From NCBI RefSeq assembly GCF_000422205.1, contig NZ_ATHV01000032.1:1-57620 (forward strand): 57,620 nucleotides of DNA, given 5' to 3'. Position numbers and translations under genes: made by a program. This document shows positions 26,401 through 34,359 of the stretch, one piece after another. Positions within the stretch are counted from its first letter, which is position 1, and every line of letters starts with the position of its first letter. This DNA is from Desulfovibrio sp. X2 (GTDB taxonomy: Bacteria; Desulfobacterota; Desulfovibrionia; Desulfovibrionales; Desulfovibrionaceae). Under the pieces are notes generated by a model. It was given only the letters and a program-made list of their open reading frames with translations. It had not been told where the DNA came from and ran no database searches.

Positions 26401-26414
26401 TGGTTGACCAACCA
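26401..26414. promoter_or_regulatory. Palindromic operator candidate between frdC and lipB
   Basis: TGGTTG-AC-CAACCA, 6-bp perfect arms. The TGGT...ACCA pattern resembles operators of FadR/GntR-type regulators of organic-acid metabolism. It lies 84 bp from the frdC start and 100 bp from lipB, so could control either gene. Confidence 0.5.
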
Positions 26415-26513
26415 ATATTCCTGGCGTTAAGCGGACGGATCATCATTCTTTCGGGGTTTTTTGTCAAACAGGACCATGCCGCGAGGCTGTGGAAAACGGT
26501 GCCGGAGTAAGGC

Positions 26514-27152
26514 ATGCGCATCATCGATCTCGGGCTCGTCGCCTATTCCGATGCCGAAGCGATCCAGCGCGAGCGGCTCGACCGCGTGGCCGCCGGGGAG
26601 GAGGACACCCTCTACCTGCTGGAACACCCCCCGGTCATCACGCTCGGCCGCCACGGCGGCGGTGAGCACCTGCTGGCCGCGCCCGCCTATCTGGCCGAGC
26701 GGGGCATAACGCTCGCGCACTCCGCGCGCGGCGGCAAGATCACCTGCCATTTCCCCGGCCAGCTCGTGGCCTATCCCGTCTTCCACGTGGCCAGGCGTCC
26801 CGGCGGCCTCAGGCGGTTCTTCGCGGACCTCGAAGGGGCGGTGGTGGAGACGGCGGCGGCGTTCGGCGTCGCGGCCGAGAGCAGGGCGGGCTTTCCCGGC
26901 GTGTGGACCGAGCGCGGCAAGCTCTGCTCCATAGGCGTGGCCGTGCGCCGCTGGACCACCTGGCACGGCCTGGCGCTGAACGTGGGCCGCGACCTCTCCC
27001 TGTTTGACCTGATCACGCTTTGCGGGATAGAAGGCGCCCGACCCACCTCGCTGCAGATCGAGCGCGGGGAAGAATCCCCGAGTGTGGCCGAGGTCAAGGA
27101 CGTACTCGCCGATGCCATCCGAAAACGTTTTGCGCATTCCCCCCTGGCTTAG
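26514..27152 (+). CDS. lipB: Octanoyltransferase LipB
   Basis: 212 aa. Transfers octanoyl from ACP to lipoyl domains of 2-oxoacid dehydrogenases and GcvH. Motifs: RHGGGEHLL, then [19 protein letters not shown] (substrate-binding), [15 protein letters not shown] containing the catalytic Lys, and [13 protein letters not shown] containing the catalytic Cys. Start at 26514 follows a GGAG-type site. The 3' end overlaps the start of lipA by 41 nt; the two genes form a lipoylation operon. Confidence 0.95.
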   Translation: MRIIDLGLVAYSDAEAIQRERLDRVAAGEEDTLYLLEHPPVITLGRHGGGEHLLAAPAYLAERGITLAHSARGGKITCHFPGQLVAYPVFHVARRPGGLRRFFADLEGAVVETAAAFGVAAESRAGFPGVWTERGKLCSIGVAVRRWTTWHGLALNVGRDLSLFDLITLCGIEGARPTSLQIERGEESPSVAEVKDVLADAIRKRFAHSPLA

Positions 27153-27999
27153 GGTCAAGCTGCCCTCGTCCGGCCGCTGCGGCGGCACGGCGAAGCTGCT
27201 CGCGGACCTGCGCCTGAACACGGTCTGCCAGTCCGCGCGCTGTCCCAACAAGTTCGAGTGCTTCTCCGCCTCGGTGGCCACCTTCCTGATCATGGGCCGG
27301 GTCTGCACGCGCGGCTGCGCCTTCTGCAACATCGCTCCCGGTCGGCCCGAGCCGCTCGAGCCAGACGAGCCCGAGCGCATCGCCGAGGCCGTGCGGCGCC
27401 TGGGGCTCAAGCACGTCGTGGTCACCTCCGTCACGCGCGACGACCTGCCGGACGGCGGGGCAGGCCATTTCGCGGCCGTGCTGCGCGCCCTTCACGCCGC
27501 CCACCCCGGATTGACGACCGAGGTCCTGACGCCCGACTTCGGGGGGGACGAGGAGGCGCTCGCCGCGGTGCTGGCCGAGCGGCCCGACGTCTTCAACCAC
27601 AATCTGGAGACCGTGCCGCGCCTCTACGCCGCCGTGCGGCCCAGGGCCGGATACCGCCAGAGCCTGGACGTCCTTTCCGCGGCCAAGCGGCTCTTCCCGG
27701 GCGTGCGCGTGAAGTCCGGCATCATGGTCGGACTGGGCGAGACGGACGAGGAGGTGCGCGGGGTCATCCGCGACCTGCACGCCGCCTCCTGCGACATCGT
27801 CACCGTGGGCCAGTACATGCGACCGAGCCTGGCCCACCCGGCCGTGCAGCGCTACGTCCATCCGGACGTCTTCGAGGAATACGCCGCCTACGGCCGTTCT
27901 CTCGGCGTGCCGCACATGTTCTGCGCGCCGCTCGTGCGCTCCAGCTACAACGCCGCGCTCTTCGCCGGAAAATCCGGCGGGAATTGCGCACCGGCCTGA
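27112..27999 (+). CDS. lipA: Lipoyl synthase LipA
   Basis: 295 aa radical-SAM sulfur insertase that adds C6 and C8 sulfurs to protein-bound octanoyl groups. Auxiliary cluster motif [12 protein letters not shown], radical SAM motif CTRGCAFCN, and the C-terminal RSSYNA whose Ser ligates the auxiliary cluster. Start at 27112 ([13 protein letters not shown]) lies inside lipB, with AAGGA about 12 nt upstream. A short inverted repeat (CGCCGGA-AAA-TCCGGCG, 27963-27979) sits at the 3' end of the coding region. Confidence 0.95.
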   Translation: MPSENVLRIPPWLRVKLPSSGRCGGTAKLLADLRLNTVCQSARCPNKFECFSASVATFLIMGRVCTRGCAFCNIAPGRPEPLEPDEPERIAEAVRRLGLKHVVVTSVTRDDLPDGGAGHFAAVLRALHAAHPGLTTEVLTPDFGGDEEALAAVLAERPDVFNHNLETVPRLYAAVRPRAGYRQSLDVLSAAKRLFPGVRVKSGIMVGLGETDEEVRGVIRDLHAASCDIVTVGQYMRPSLAHPAVQRYVHPDVFEEYAAYGRSLGVPHMFCAPLVRSSYNAALFAGKSGGNCAPA

Positions 28000-28098
28000 T
28001 CCCTCCCTCCGTTCCCTGGCCTTTCCTTCTCCGCCTTCCCGCCGCAGGGCCTCTGTGCCGCGCGCCCCAGTCATCTTCCTTCCGTTCCTCCGGCGAGA

Positions 28099-28116
28099 GG
28101 CGGAAAATTTTCCGCC
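28099..28116. promoter_or_regulatory. Perfect 18-bp palindrome upstream of the YqjD-like operon
   Basis: GGCGGAAAATTTTCCGCC has no spacer and no mismatch. It lies just 5 bp upstream of a candidate -35 box and 105 bp before the first gene, a typical place for a dimeric regulator. It lacks the loop and T-run expected of a terminator. Confidence 0.5.
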
Positions 28117-28121
28117 CGCGC

Positions 28122-28151
28122 TCGACAGATTCGTTTTTTTGGCGTTATGGT
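28122..28151 (+). promoter_or_regulatory. Candidate promoter of the YqjD-E-K-like operon
   Basis: TCGACA (28122-28127), 18-bp T-rich spacer, TATGGT (28146-28151). Moderate matches; supported mainly by position. Confidence 0.4.
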
Positions 28152-28221
28152 GACGGGAAGATCCGAAATCTGACCGACGGTCGACGTTCTGCCGCCGACC
28201 GCACGACAAGGAGGATTCCCC

Positions 28222-28512
28222 ATGGCGACGACCATTCCCAAGAGCATGAGCAGGGAGTTCAGAAGCATCATCACCCATGCCCAGGCCCTCGTGGACGCCA
28301 CGACGGACGAGGTGGACGATCGCGTCAAGTCGGCCAGGGACGAACTGGCCAAACGGCTCGACGACGCCAAGGAAGAGTACGGGGTGCTCAAGGAGCACCT
28401 GCGCGAGGACGTCAGGGCCGCCGACGAACTCATCCACGCGAAGCCGTACTACGCAATCGGCGGGACCTTCGTCGCCGGTCTGCTCCTGGGCTGGCTCATG
28501 TCCAGGAAATGA
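28222..28512 (+). CDS. DUF883 (ElaB/YqjD-like) membrane-anchored protein
   Basis: 96 aa. Long amphipathic, charged helix (residues 10-75, with VDDRVKSARDELAKRLDDAK) followed by a single C-terminal transmembrane segment (YYAIGGTFVAGLLLGWLMSRK). This is the tail-anchored layout of ElaB/YqjD, proteins that associate with ribosomes at the inner membrane in stationary phase in E. coli. Consensus AAGGAGG precedes the ATG. First of three tightly spaced genes matching the yqjD-yqjE-yqjK order of enterobacteria. Confidence 0.85.
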   Translation: MATTIPKSMSREFRSIITHAQALVDATTDEVDDRVKSARDELAKRLDDAKEEYGVLKEHLREDVRAADELIHAKPYYAIGGTFVAGLLLGWLMSRK

Positions 28513-28513
28513 G

Positions 28514-28903
28514 ATGGGCAGACTGTCCCGGGCCTTTGACGGAGTGACGGACACGGCGGGCCGGTTCGGGGAGATGAGCCTCGATATCCTCCAGGACCGG
28601 CTCGCCCTCCTGTCCCTGGAGTTGCGCGAGGCCAAGATACGCTTCTTCCAGGCGCTGTTTCTGGCGAGCCTGGGCGTGGTCGCCTGCGTGCTCGGCCTTC
28701 TGCTGCTGATTCTCGCCGGGGTCTTTTTCCTGCCCCCGGAGTGGCGCCTCTTCGGGCTCCTTGCCATGGGGATAGCGGCGGTGCTCGCGGGCGTCCTCGC
28801 ATTCGTCTCGCTCGGCCGCCGCCTGGACCGCAACCCCCTGGCATTTGCCCAGACCTTGGAAGAGCTGAAGAAGGACGCGGCATGTTTCTCGACCGAAAAT
28901 TGA
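28514..28903 (+). CDS. YqjE-like phage-holin-family membrane protein
   Basis: 129 aa with two hydrophobic helices (about 44-72 and 78-102) and charged ends. The N-terminal LSLELREAKIRFFQALFLAS is typical of the YqjE/DUF1469 holin-superfamily group. No evidence of phage origin: no lysis genes are nearby. Begins 1 nt after the stop of the DUF883 gene. Function in the envelope is not established. Confidence 0.8.
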   Translation: MGRLSRAFDGVTDTAGRFGEMSLDILQDRLALLSLELREAKIRFFQALFLASLGVVACVLGLLLLILAGVFFLPPEWRLFGLLAMGIAAVLAGVLAFVSLGRRLDRNPLAFAQTLEELKKDAACFSTEN

Positions 28904-29094
28904 GGCGCATCCAGGAGGAGAAGGGCCGCCTGGCCTTGTGCTGCGAGTTGCGGCGGCGCCTGTGCGTTCTGAATGTCCGCGAGTTCCTGGGCGGCCTCAG
29001 GAACGGCTGCCGCCTGCTGGACAGAGGGGTCGCCCTGGCCGAGTTCGCCTTCGGCCTGCTGCGCGAATTCAGGACGGAGCGCCGTCGAAACTAG
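28882..29094 (+). CDS. Small basic YqjK-like protein
   Basis: 70 aa, Arg-rich (LRRIQEEKGRLALCCELRRR) with a short mildly hydrophobic C-terminal stretch. Overlaps the YqjE-like gene by 22 nt, with AAGGA upstream. Sequence similarity to YqjK is too weak to prove by eye; the call rests on size, charge and the conserved yqjD-E-K order. Confidence 0.6.
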   Translation: MFLDRKLRRIQEEKGRLALCCELRRRLCVLNVREFLGGLRNGCRLLDRGVALAEFAFGLLREFRTERRRN

Positions 29095-29124
29095 ACGGTG
29101 CCGGACGTGGCGCGCCCACGGGAT

Positions 29125-29529
29125 ATGTCGTATGTCTCGCGCATGAGCGATGCGAACGGGAGTCCGCTTCAGGCCCGCGCCACGGATTCGGCCTGCGACG
29201 CAGCGAACGGAGAGGTCTGCGCCATCTGCGGCCGCCAGGCTCCGCTCACGCGCCACCATCTCGTGCCGCGCGCCCTGCACAAGAGGCTCAAACGGCGGGC
29301 GGCCTTTGCCGGGCGCGACCTGAGCGCTACCATAGGGCTCTGCCGCGCCTGCCATTCCACGCTGCACCAGACCTTCAGCGAGAAGGAGCTGGCCGTCTCC
29401 TACGACAGTCTCGAGAGCATCCTGGCCGACGGGTGTATCGCACGCTGGCGCGAATGGCTGGCCGCGAAGCCGGACGGTTTCGCGCCCAGGCTCAGAAGCT
29501 GGACCAAGGCCCCGCACCGGGCCCGCTGA
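29125..29529 (+). CDS. HNH-type zinc-binding protein
   Basis: 134 aa from the ATG at 29125 (GTG at 29098 and ATG at 29143 are alternatives; none has a clear ribosome site). It shows CAICGRQAPLTRHHLVPR, a CxxC plus HH pair, then CRACHSTLHQTFS. This is the arrangement of a small HNH/McrA-like zinc finger with catalytic-type His. The C-terminus (LRSWTKAPHRAR) is basic. It may be a nuclease or a non-catalytic nucleic-acid binder. No restriction or toxin partner is adjacent; it directly follows the YqjD-E-K cassette. Confidence 0.72.
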   Translation: MSYVSRMSDANGSPLQARATDSACDAANGEVCAICGRQAPLTRHHLVPRALHKRLKRRAAFAGRDLSATIGLCRACHSTLHQTFSEKELAVSYDSLESILADGCIARWREWLAAKPDGFAPRLRSWTKAPHRAR

Positions 29530-29604
29530 TGTCGCGCCGGAGCCTCTCGGCCTGTCCGGGATGAACCTGAGCCAGATCGGATCAAAGGGCAGAGCTGCGG
29601 AGGG

Positions 29605-29632
29605 TAAAGTTTCGGCTGATCTTTACCGATAG
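29605..29632 (+). promoter_or_regulatory. Sigma-28-like promoter before the unknown gene
   Basis: TAAAGTTT (29605-29612) is an exact match to the FliA -35. After 12 bp comes ACCGATAG (29625-29632), 6/8 against GCCGATAA; the optimum spacer is 11. The same stretch contains an inverted repeat GGTAAAG / CTTTACC (29603-29609, 29621-29627). The predicted start gives a leader of about 45 nt. Confidence 0.5.
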
Positions 29633-29681
29633 TATGCATAGAGGATTTCATGTTGCGATTTCTTCCTCGGAAGGACCAGAG

Positions 29682-30242
29682 ATGAACGCAGCCAGCCTGA
29701 ACTCCAGTCCCAACTCCAGCCTGATCGGCAGCGTCGGTATGGTGGTCCGCTCCGCAATACCCCGCTCGGATGCTCTTGATGCCGTGAAGCGGATGGGGGC
29801 TGCGCGGGGCGCCGGAGACGAGCTTTCCTTCGGCCGCTCCGCCTCGGACTCGAGATCCTCGGCATCCGGGCTGATGAGCGGGCTGATCATTCCCGCCGCC
29901 GGGGCGGGGCAATCGAGATATGTGGCCGCCACCCTGCAGTCGTTCTCCATCACGCGGCAATTGAAGACGTCCATGGTCAGCCGGTATTACAGCATGCTCG
30001 ACAAGTCAGGCGGCCTGGATCAGGACGGGGCGTCCGACCCCGCGGCGAAATCTCGTGAGGATCAGGGTGACAACGGACAGGCCGCACAGGGAGCCGACGC
30101 AAATTCGCAGACTGCGGAGGCTGGGGCCCCTGTGGAAAGCGCCGCCGCGGCCTCGGAGGCGCAGCCCGGACAGGCGGACGATGCAGGCAGCCGACAGGCC
30201 GCGGACGCGATCGGCTCCGTTTCGATCAACCTGATGATCTAG
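29682..30242 (+). CDS. Protein of unknown function, candidate FliA-regulon member
   Basis: 186 aa, no family recognised. The N-terminal half is Ser/Gly/Ala-rich (NSSPNSSLIGSVGMVV), with a more ordered centre around residues 75-110 (GQSRYVAATLQSFSITRQLK, then MVSRYYSML). The C-terminal part is low-complexity Ala/Gln/Asp/Gly, ending SVSINLMI. There is no Sec signal. Start at 29682 has GGAAGGA 7 nt upstream. The upstream sigma-28-like promoter links it to motility. A flexible, Ser/Ala-rich protein without a Sec signal would suit export through the flagellar type III apparatus, but that is inference only. Confidence 0.6.
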   Translation: MNAASLNSSPNSSLIGSVGMVVRSAIPRSDALDAVKRMGAARGAGDELSFGRSASDSRSSASGLMSGLIIPAAGAGQSRYVAATLQSFSITRQLKTSMVSRYYSMLDKSGGLDQDGASDPAAKSREDQGDNGQAAQGADANSQTAEAGAPVESAAAASEAQPGQADDAGSRQAADAIGSVSINLMI

Positions 30243-30316
30243 TCTTTCGCACACTGCCGCGATTTGCTGGGCAGGAACCGGGGTGCAAAAAAAACGTCCT
30301 TGCCGCATGGTGTGCC

Positions 30317-31267
30317 ATGCCCGAACACGCCGTCCACTCCACGATCCAGCCGCTGACCTGCTCGCTCGCTTTCTCCGGATTTTTTCGGCCAGGAGACATC
30401 TTGGCCTTCCATCGCCGTGATCCGCAGGCCGTGGCTGAGCGGGTCGAAGAGCACTCGCTGCGCAAGGGCCTGCTTTGGAGCGGCGTCCCCGGGCTGCTCT
30501 TCATCGACCTGCTGCCCGGCCGCGCCGAGGCGCGGCTCGACCTCGACGGTCCGGCGGCGGAGAAGGAGCGTCCCTCTTTCGAGGCCATGGTCCGGCGCAT
30601 GCTCGGCCTGGGCCAGCCCGTGGAGGAGTTCGAGCGGCGTTTCGCCGACCATCCCCAACTCGGCGTCCTGATCGCGCGGCAACGAGGGCTCCGCGTGCCC
30701 GCCGCGGCCACGCCCTTCGAGGCCCTGGCCTGGGCCGTGACCGGGCAGCAGATCAGCGTTCACGCGGCCATCTCCATGCGCAGGAAGCTCATCCAAGCCG
30801 CAGACATCCGCCACTCCTCAGGCCTCTTCTGCCACCCGGACGCCGCATGCGTCGCAGGGCTCGGCAGCGAAACCCTGCGCAAGGCCGGCTACTCCGTGGC
30901 CAAGGCGCGGACGCTGCTCGAACTCGCCCGCATGACGGCGGGCGGCGAACTGCCCCTGGACGCATGGGAGGATTCCTGGCTGCATGGACGGCTCGACGCC
31001 CAGACCGCGGAGGGTATCCGCGAGCGTCTCCTGGACGTGCGCGGCATAGGTCCGTGGACCGTGAACTACGTCCTGCTGCGCGGTTTCGGCTGGCTCGACG
31101 GGGATCTCTCCGGCGACGTGGCCGTGCGGCGCGGGCTCGGCAGGCTGCTCGGTTCCGAGGAGAAGGTCGATGCGGCGTACACCAGGGAGTGGCTCGCGCA
31201 GTTCTCCCCCTGGCGGGCCCTTGTGGCCGCCCATCTATGGGCTTCGTTGTCGGCAGCGTCGTACTGA
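30317..31267 (+). CDS. alkA: DNA-3-methyladenine glycosylase II (AlkA-like)
   Basis: 316 aa. The N-terminal half matches the AlkA_N fold. The C-terminal HhH-GPD domain shows ALAWAVTGQQISVHAA, the hairpin LLDVRGIGPWTVNYVLLRG, and the catalytic region GDLSGDVAVRRGLG with the general-base Asp. It removes alkylated purines in base excision repair. No visible ribosome site at the ATG (30317). Monocistronic; convergent with the AI-2E permease gene. Confidence 0.9.
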   Translation: MPEHAVHSTIQPLTCSLAFSGFFRPGDILAFHRRDPQAVAERVEEHSLRKGLLWSGVPGLLFIDLLPGRAEARLDLDGPAAEKERPSFEAMVRRMLGLGQPVEEFERRFADHPQLGVLIARQRGLRVPAAATPFEALAWAVTGQQISVHAAISMRRKLIQAADIRHSSGLFCHPDAACVAGLGSETLRKAGYSVAKARTLLELARMTAGGELPLDAWEDSWLHGRLDAQTAEGIRERLLDVRGIGPWTVNYVLLRGFGWLDGDLSGDVAVRRGLGRLLGSEEKVDAAYTREWLAQFSPWRALVAAHLWASLSAASY

Positions 31268-31309
31268 TTCTTCGGCTGGATACGGCCCCGGGCCGTGGGC
31301 GAAGAGGGA

Positions 31310-32578
31310 TCAGGAATCGGAGGACGGCCCCTTGGCGGAAGTGTCGGAATCGTTTTCGCCTCCGCTCTTCTTGGCCGCTTCTTCCCAGGATATCTTCTCC
31401 TCGGTCGGCCTCGATCCAGGGTCCTGCAGCGGCGAGTGCACGTTGTGCTCGGACTCGCAGGCCATGGAGCGCAGGCGTTCGTCGCTGGACAGCACGTGGG
31501 CGTACTCCTGGCCGTAGATGCGGATCATGGCCGTCGCGAAGCTCAGGATCAGCGGGCCGTAGAGGATGCCGCGCGGACCGTAGGCGTTCACGCCGCCGAT
31601 GACGGCCAGGAAGATGAAGAGCACGGGCATCTGGCTCGAACCCCTCATGAAGTAGGGGCGCAGGAAGGTGTCGATGTGCGTGACCAGGATCAGGTACCAG
31701 GCGGAGAGGAAGACGCAGGCTTCCCAGCGGCCGATGAGCAGCAGCCAGATGGCCATGGGCACCCAGATGAGACCGGTTCCGACCACCGGGATGAGCGAGG
31801 AGAACGCCACCATGGTGCCCCAGAAGAGGCCGGGCACGCCCACCAGGGCCAGGCCCACGCCCCCCACCAATCCCTGCAGCAGGGCCACGAGCAGGCCGCC
31901 CACGAGCACCGCCTTTCCGACCTTGCGCAGGCGCAGAAACACGGCTTCCACCTGCTCGTTGCGCATGGGCACCAGGGAGACGAGCTTGTCGAGCCAGGCC
32001 CGCCCGTCCTTCAGCAGGTAGAAGAGGAAGAAGATCATCAGGGCGAAGTGGATCAGGAAGACCACCGCGTTGCCCAGGAACATCGTGCTCAGCGAGAGGA
32101 GCCGCTGCCCGAAGGCCTGGGTGATGCCGAGCAGACGGGCGGGGATGTCGTACTGGGAGAGGTCCACGAAGGGGACGGCGGCCTGGAGGCGGGCCAGCCA
32201 GGCCGAGGCGGCCTCGTTCTGGATGAGCGTCTTCAGGTCGTGCGTCTTGAGCCAGGTGGTGATCTCGGTCACGGCCTCCCTGCCCTGGCCGATCATGCCG
32301 CCGAAGAAGACCACGGCCGGGACGAGGATGCAGACCGCGATGAGCAGGGCCACGAGCAGGGCGGCGATGGTCTCGCGGCCGCCCAGGCGGGGCAGGACCC
32401 TGTTGTACAGCGGCTTGAAGATTGCCGCGAGCACGATGGCGAAGATGATGGTGTCCAGGAAGGGCGAGAAGATGCCGTAGATGAGCCACAGGCCGACCAG
32501 CAGCAGGATGAGCGGGAACCAAGCGTAGAAGGCCTCGGCCTTCTTGCTTTTGACCAGCAGCTCTCGCAGCCGTTTCAT
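31310..32578 (-). CDS. AI-2E family transporter (PerM-like permease)
   Basis: 422 aa, about eight predicted transmembrane helices with the family motif region GGLLVALLQGLVGGVG, then LIPVVGTGLIWVPM and YGPRGILYGPLI. Despite the name, few members transport autoinducer-2; others are Na+/H+ antiporters or permeases of unknown substrate. The C-terminal ~50 residues (SDERLRSMACESEHNV onward) are hydrophilic and acidic, probably cytoplasmic. Start at 32578 chosen for AAAGGAA 7 nt upstream. 70 nt downstream of recJ, possibly the end of the same operon. Confidence 0.85.
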   Translation of the reverse strand: MKRLRELLVKSKKAEAFYAWFPLILLLVGLWLIYGIFSPFLDTIIFAIVLAAIFKPLYNRVLPRLGGRETIAALLVALLIAVCILVPAVVFFGGMIGQGREAVTEITTWLKTHDLKTLIQNEAASAWLARLQAAVPFVDLSQYDIPARLLGITQAFGQRLLSLSTMFLGNAVVFLIHFALMIFFLFYLLKDGRAWLDKLVSLVPMRNEQVEAVFLRLRKVGKAVLVGGLLVALLQGLVGGVGLALVGVPGLFWGTMVAFSSLIPVVGTGLIWVPMAIWLLLIGRWEACVFLSAWYLILVTHIDTFLRPYFMRGSSQMPVLFIFLAVIGGVNAYGPRGILYGPLILSFATAMIRIYGQEYAHVLSSDERLRSMACESEHNVHSPLQDPGSRPTEEKISWEEAAKKSGGENDSDTSAKGPSSDS

Positions 32579-32648
32579 GTCCGATTCCTTTCGCATGGGG
32601 TCTCGTATTCCTTTCCTATCCCGTTCGAATCCGCGGAGCAAGGCGCGA

Positions 32649-34358
32649 TCAATCCGGGCGGAGGTCCTTCAGGTGCACCTCGATGGTCGGTACGCCGCTC
32701 CAGGTGTCGATGCGCGGCACGAAGGCCACGCGCACTTCCTTGCCCGAGATGCTGCGCGGCAGGATCGGCGCCATGCGCCAGGCCTTGGCCCGCATGGCAA
32801 GACCGGACGTGGGCTCGCGCAGGAGCAGCTTCACGTGGGAGCGGTCGCGGCCGAAAAGATCGTAGCCCTCGACGACCACGCGCTCGGAGGCGAAGACCGG
32901 TTCTGGATTCCCCGGACCGAGCGGTTCGAGCATCGCCAGCTCGCGCAGGAGGGTGTGCGTGATCTCGGAGAAGGGGAGCATGGCGTCCAGCGTGAGGCCG
33001 GGCTGCAGCGGGGCGGTACCTATCTGGCCGACGACGGCGGCGTCGAAGGCGTCGCGCAGGGCGTCCAGGCGTTCCATGGGCAGGTGCAGCCCGGCGGCCT
33101 GGCGGTGTCCGCCGAAATGCGAGAGCAGCTCCGCGCAGTCGGAGAGCCCGCGGTGCAGGTCGAATTCCTGGATGCTCCGGCCCGAGCCCTTGAAGGCGTC
33201 ATCCTCGCGCGTCAGGACCAGGGTGGGCTTGTAGAAGCGGTCCGCCAGGCGGGAGGCGACGATGCCGATGACCCCGGGGTGCCAGTCCTCGCCCGCGACA
33301 ACCAGGGCGGGCCTGTGCGCCAAGCCTCCGGCCTGGGCGTAGGCGGCCTCGAAGATGTCCTCCTCCTCGCTCCTCCGCTCGCGGTTCATGACGTCCAGCT
33401 TCTGGGCCAATGGCCGGGCCTCGGCCTTGTCGCGGGCCAGGAGCAGGGCCAGGGCGTCCCCGGCCTGTCCCAGGCGTCCGGCGGCGTTGATGCGCGGCGC
33501 GAGCCCGAAGACCACCTGGCCCGCGTCGAGCGTTGCCGTGGGGTTGAAGCCCGCGGCCTCCTTGAGGGCGAAGATGCCGGGACGCTTGGCGTCCTTGAGC
33601 ACGAGCAGGCCGTTTTTCACCAGGATGCGGTTCTGCGGCGAGAGCTCGACGATGTCGGCCAGGGTGCCGAGCGCCACCAGGTCGAGCAGCTCCCGCATGT
33701 CCGCGGGCTCGCCCGGCAGGAGGCGGTTCAGCGCCGCCATGAGCAGGAAGGCCACGCCCACGCCCGCGAGATGGGCGCAGGGGCAGTCGCAGAGCCTCGG
33801 ATCGCAGACCGCGTCCGCCTCGGGCAGCGTCTCGGGCGGCAGGTGGTGGTCGCTGACCACCACCGTCATGCCGAGTTCGCGCGCCCTGGCCACCTCGGCT
33901 TCGGCCGAGATGCCGCAGTCCACGGTCAGGAGCAGCCCCACGCCCTCGGCCGCCAGGCGCTCGATGTTCTCCGTGTTCAGGCCGTAGCCCTCGGTCCTGC
34001 GATCCGGGATGTGGTGGCGGGCGGCTATGCCTCGTGCGCGCAGAAATTCGAGCACCAGCGCGGTGCTGGTCACGCCGTCCACGTCGTAGTCGCCCCAGAC
34101 GCAGAGCGTCCTGCCCTCGCCGAGGCCCTGCGCCAGCACCTTCGCCGCCTCGGTCATGCCGGGGTAGGATTCCGGGGGGGACAGATGGCGCAGGCCGGGG
34201 TTGAGGAAGACGTCCATGGCGTCGGCCGTGGGCAGGCCCCTCGAGCGCAGCAGGCGCACCAGGAAGGGCGAGACGCCGAGCTGGGCGGCGACGGAAAGGT
34301 CCTCGGCAGGGGCGGGCGGGGGCGCATCCCTGAATTTCCAGCGCTTGGAGGGCAACAT
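32649..34358 (-). CDS. recJ: Single-stranded-DNA-specific exonuclease RecJ
   Basis: 569 aa. DHH-superfamily 5'-3' ssDNA exonuclease used in recombination and mismatch repair. Motifs: WGDYDVDGVTSTALV, LLTVDCGIS, VVSDHHLPP (DHH), LGTLADIVEL, GLAPRINAAGRLG and the DHHA1 signature HFGGHRQAAGLHL, followed by an OB-like C-terminal domain. The start at 34358 is one base after the HDOD stop, so translation is coupled. Length matches the bacterial core RecJ. Confidence 0.94.
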   Translation of the reverse strand: MLPSKRWKFRDAPPPAPAEDLSVAAQLGVSPFLVRLLRSRGLPTADAMDVFLNPGLRHLSPPESYPGMTEAAKVLAQGLGEGRTLCVWGDYDVDGVTSTALVLEFLRARGIAARHHIPDRRTEGYGLNTENIERLAAEGVGLLLTVDCGISAEAEVARARELGMTVVVSDHHLPPETLPEADAVCDPRLCDCPCAHLAGVGVAFLLMAALNRLLPGEPADMRELLDLVALGTLADIVELSPQNRILVKNGLLVLKDAKRPGIFALKEAAGFNPTATLDAGQVVFGLAPRINAAGRLGQAGDALALLLARDKAEARPLAQKLDVMNRERRSEEEDIFEAAYAQAGGLAHRPALVVAGEDWHPGVIGIVASRLADRFYKPTLVLTREDDAFKGSGRSIQEFDLHRGLSDCAELLSHFGGHRQAAGLHLPMERLDALRDAFDAAVVGQIGTAPLQPGLTLDAMLPFSEITHTLLRELAMLEPLGPGNPEPVFASERVVVEGYDLFGRDRSHVKLLLREPTSGLAMRAKAWRMAPILPRSISGKEVRVAFVPRIDTWSGVPTIEVHLKDLRPD

Positions 34359-34359
34359 C

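Noticed and set aside
28514-28903. Phage holin / prophage remnant
   Set aside because: The protein is the chromosomal YqjE type, followed by a YqjK-like gene and with no lysis, tail or integrase genes nearby.
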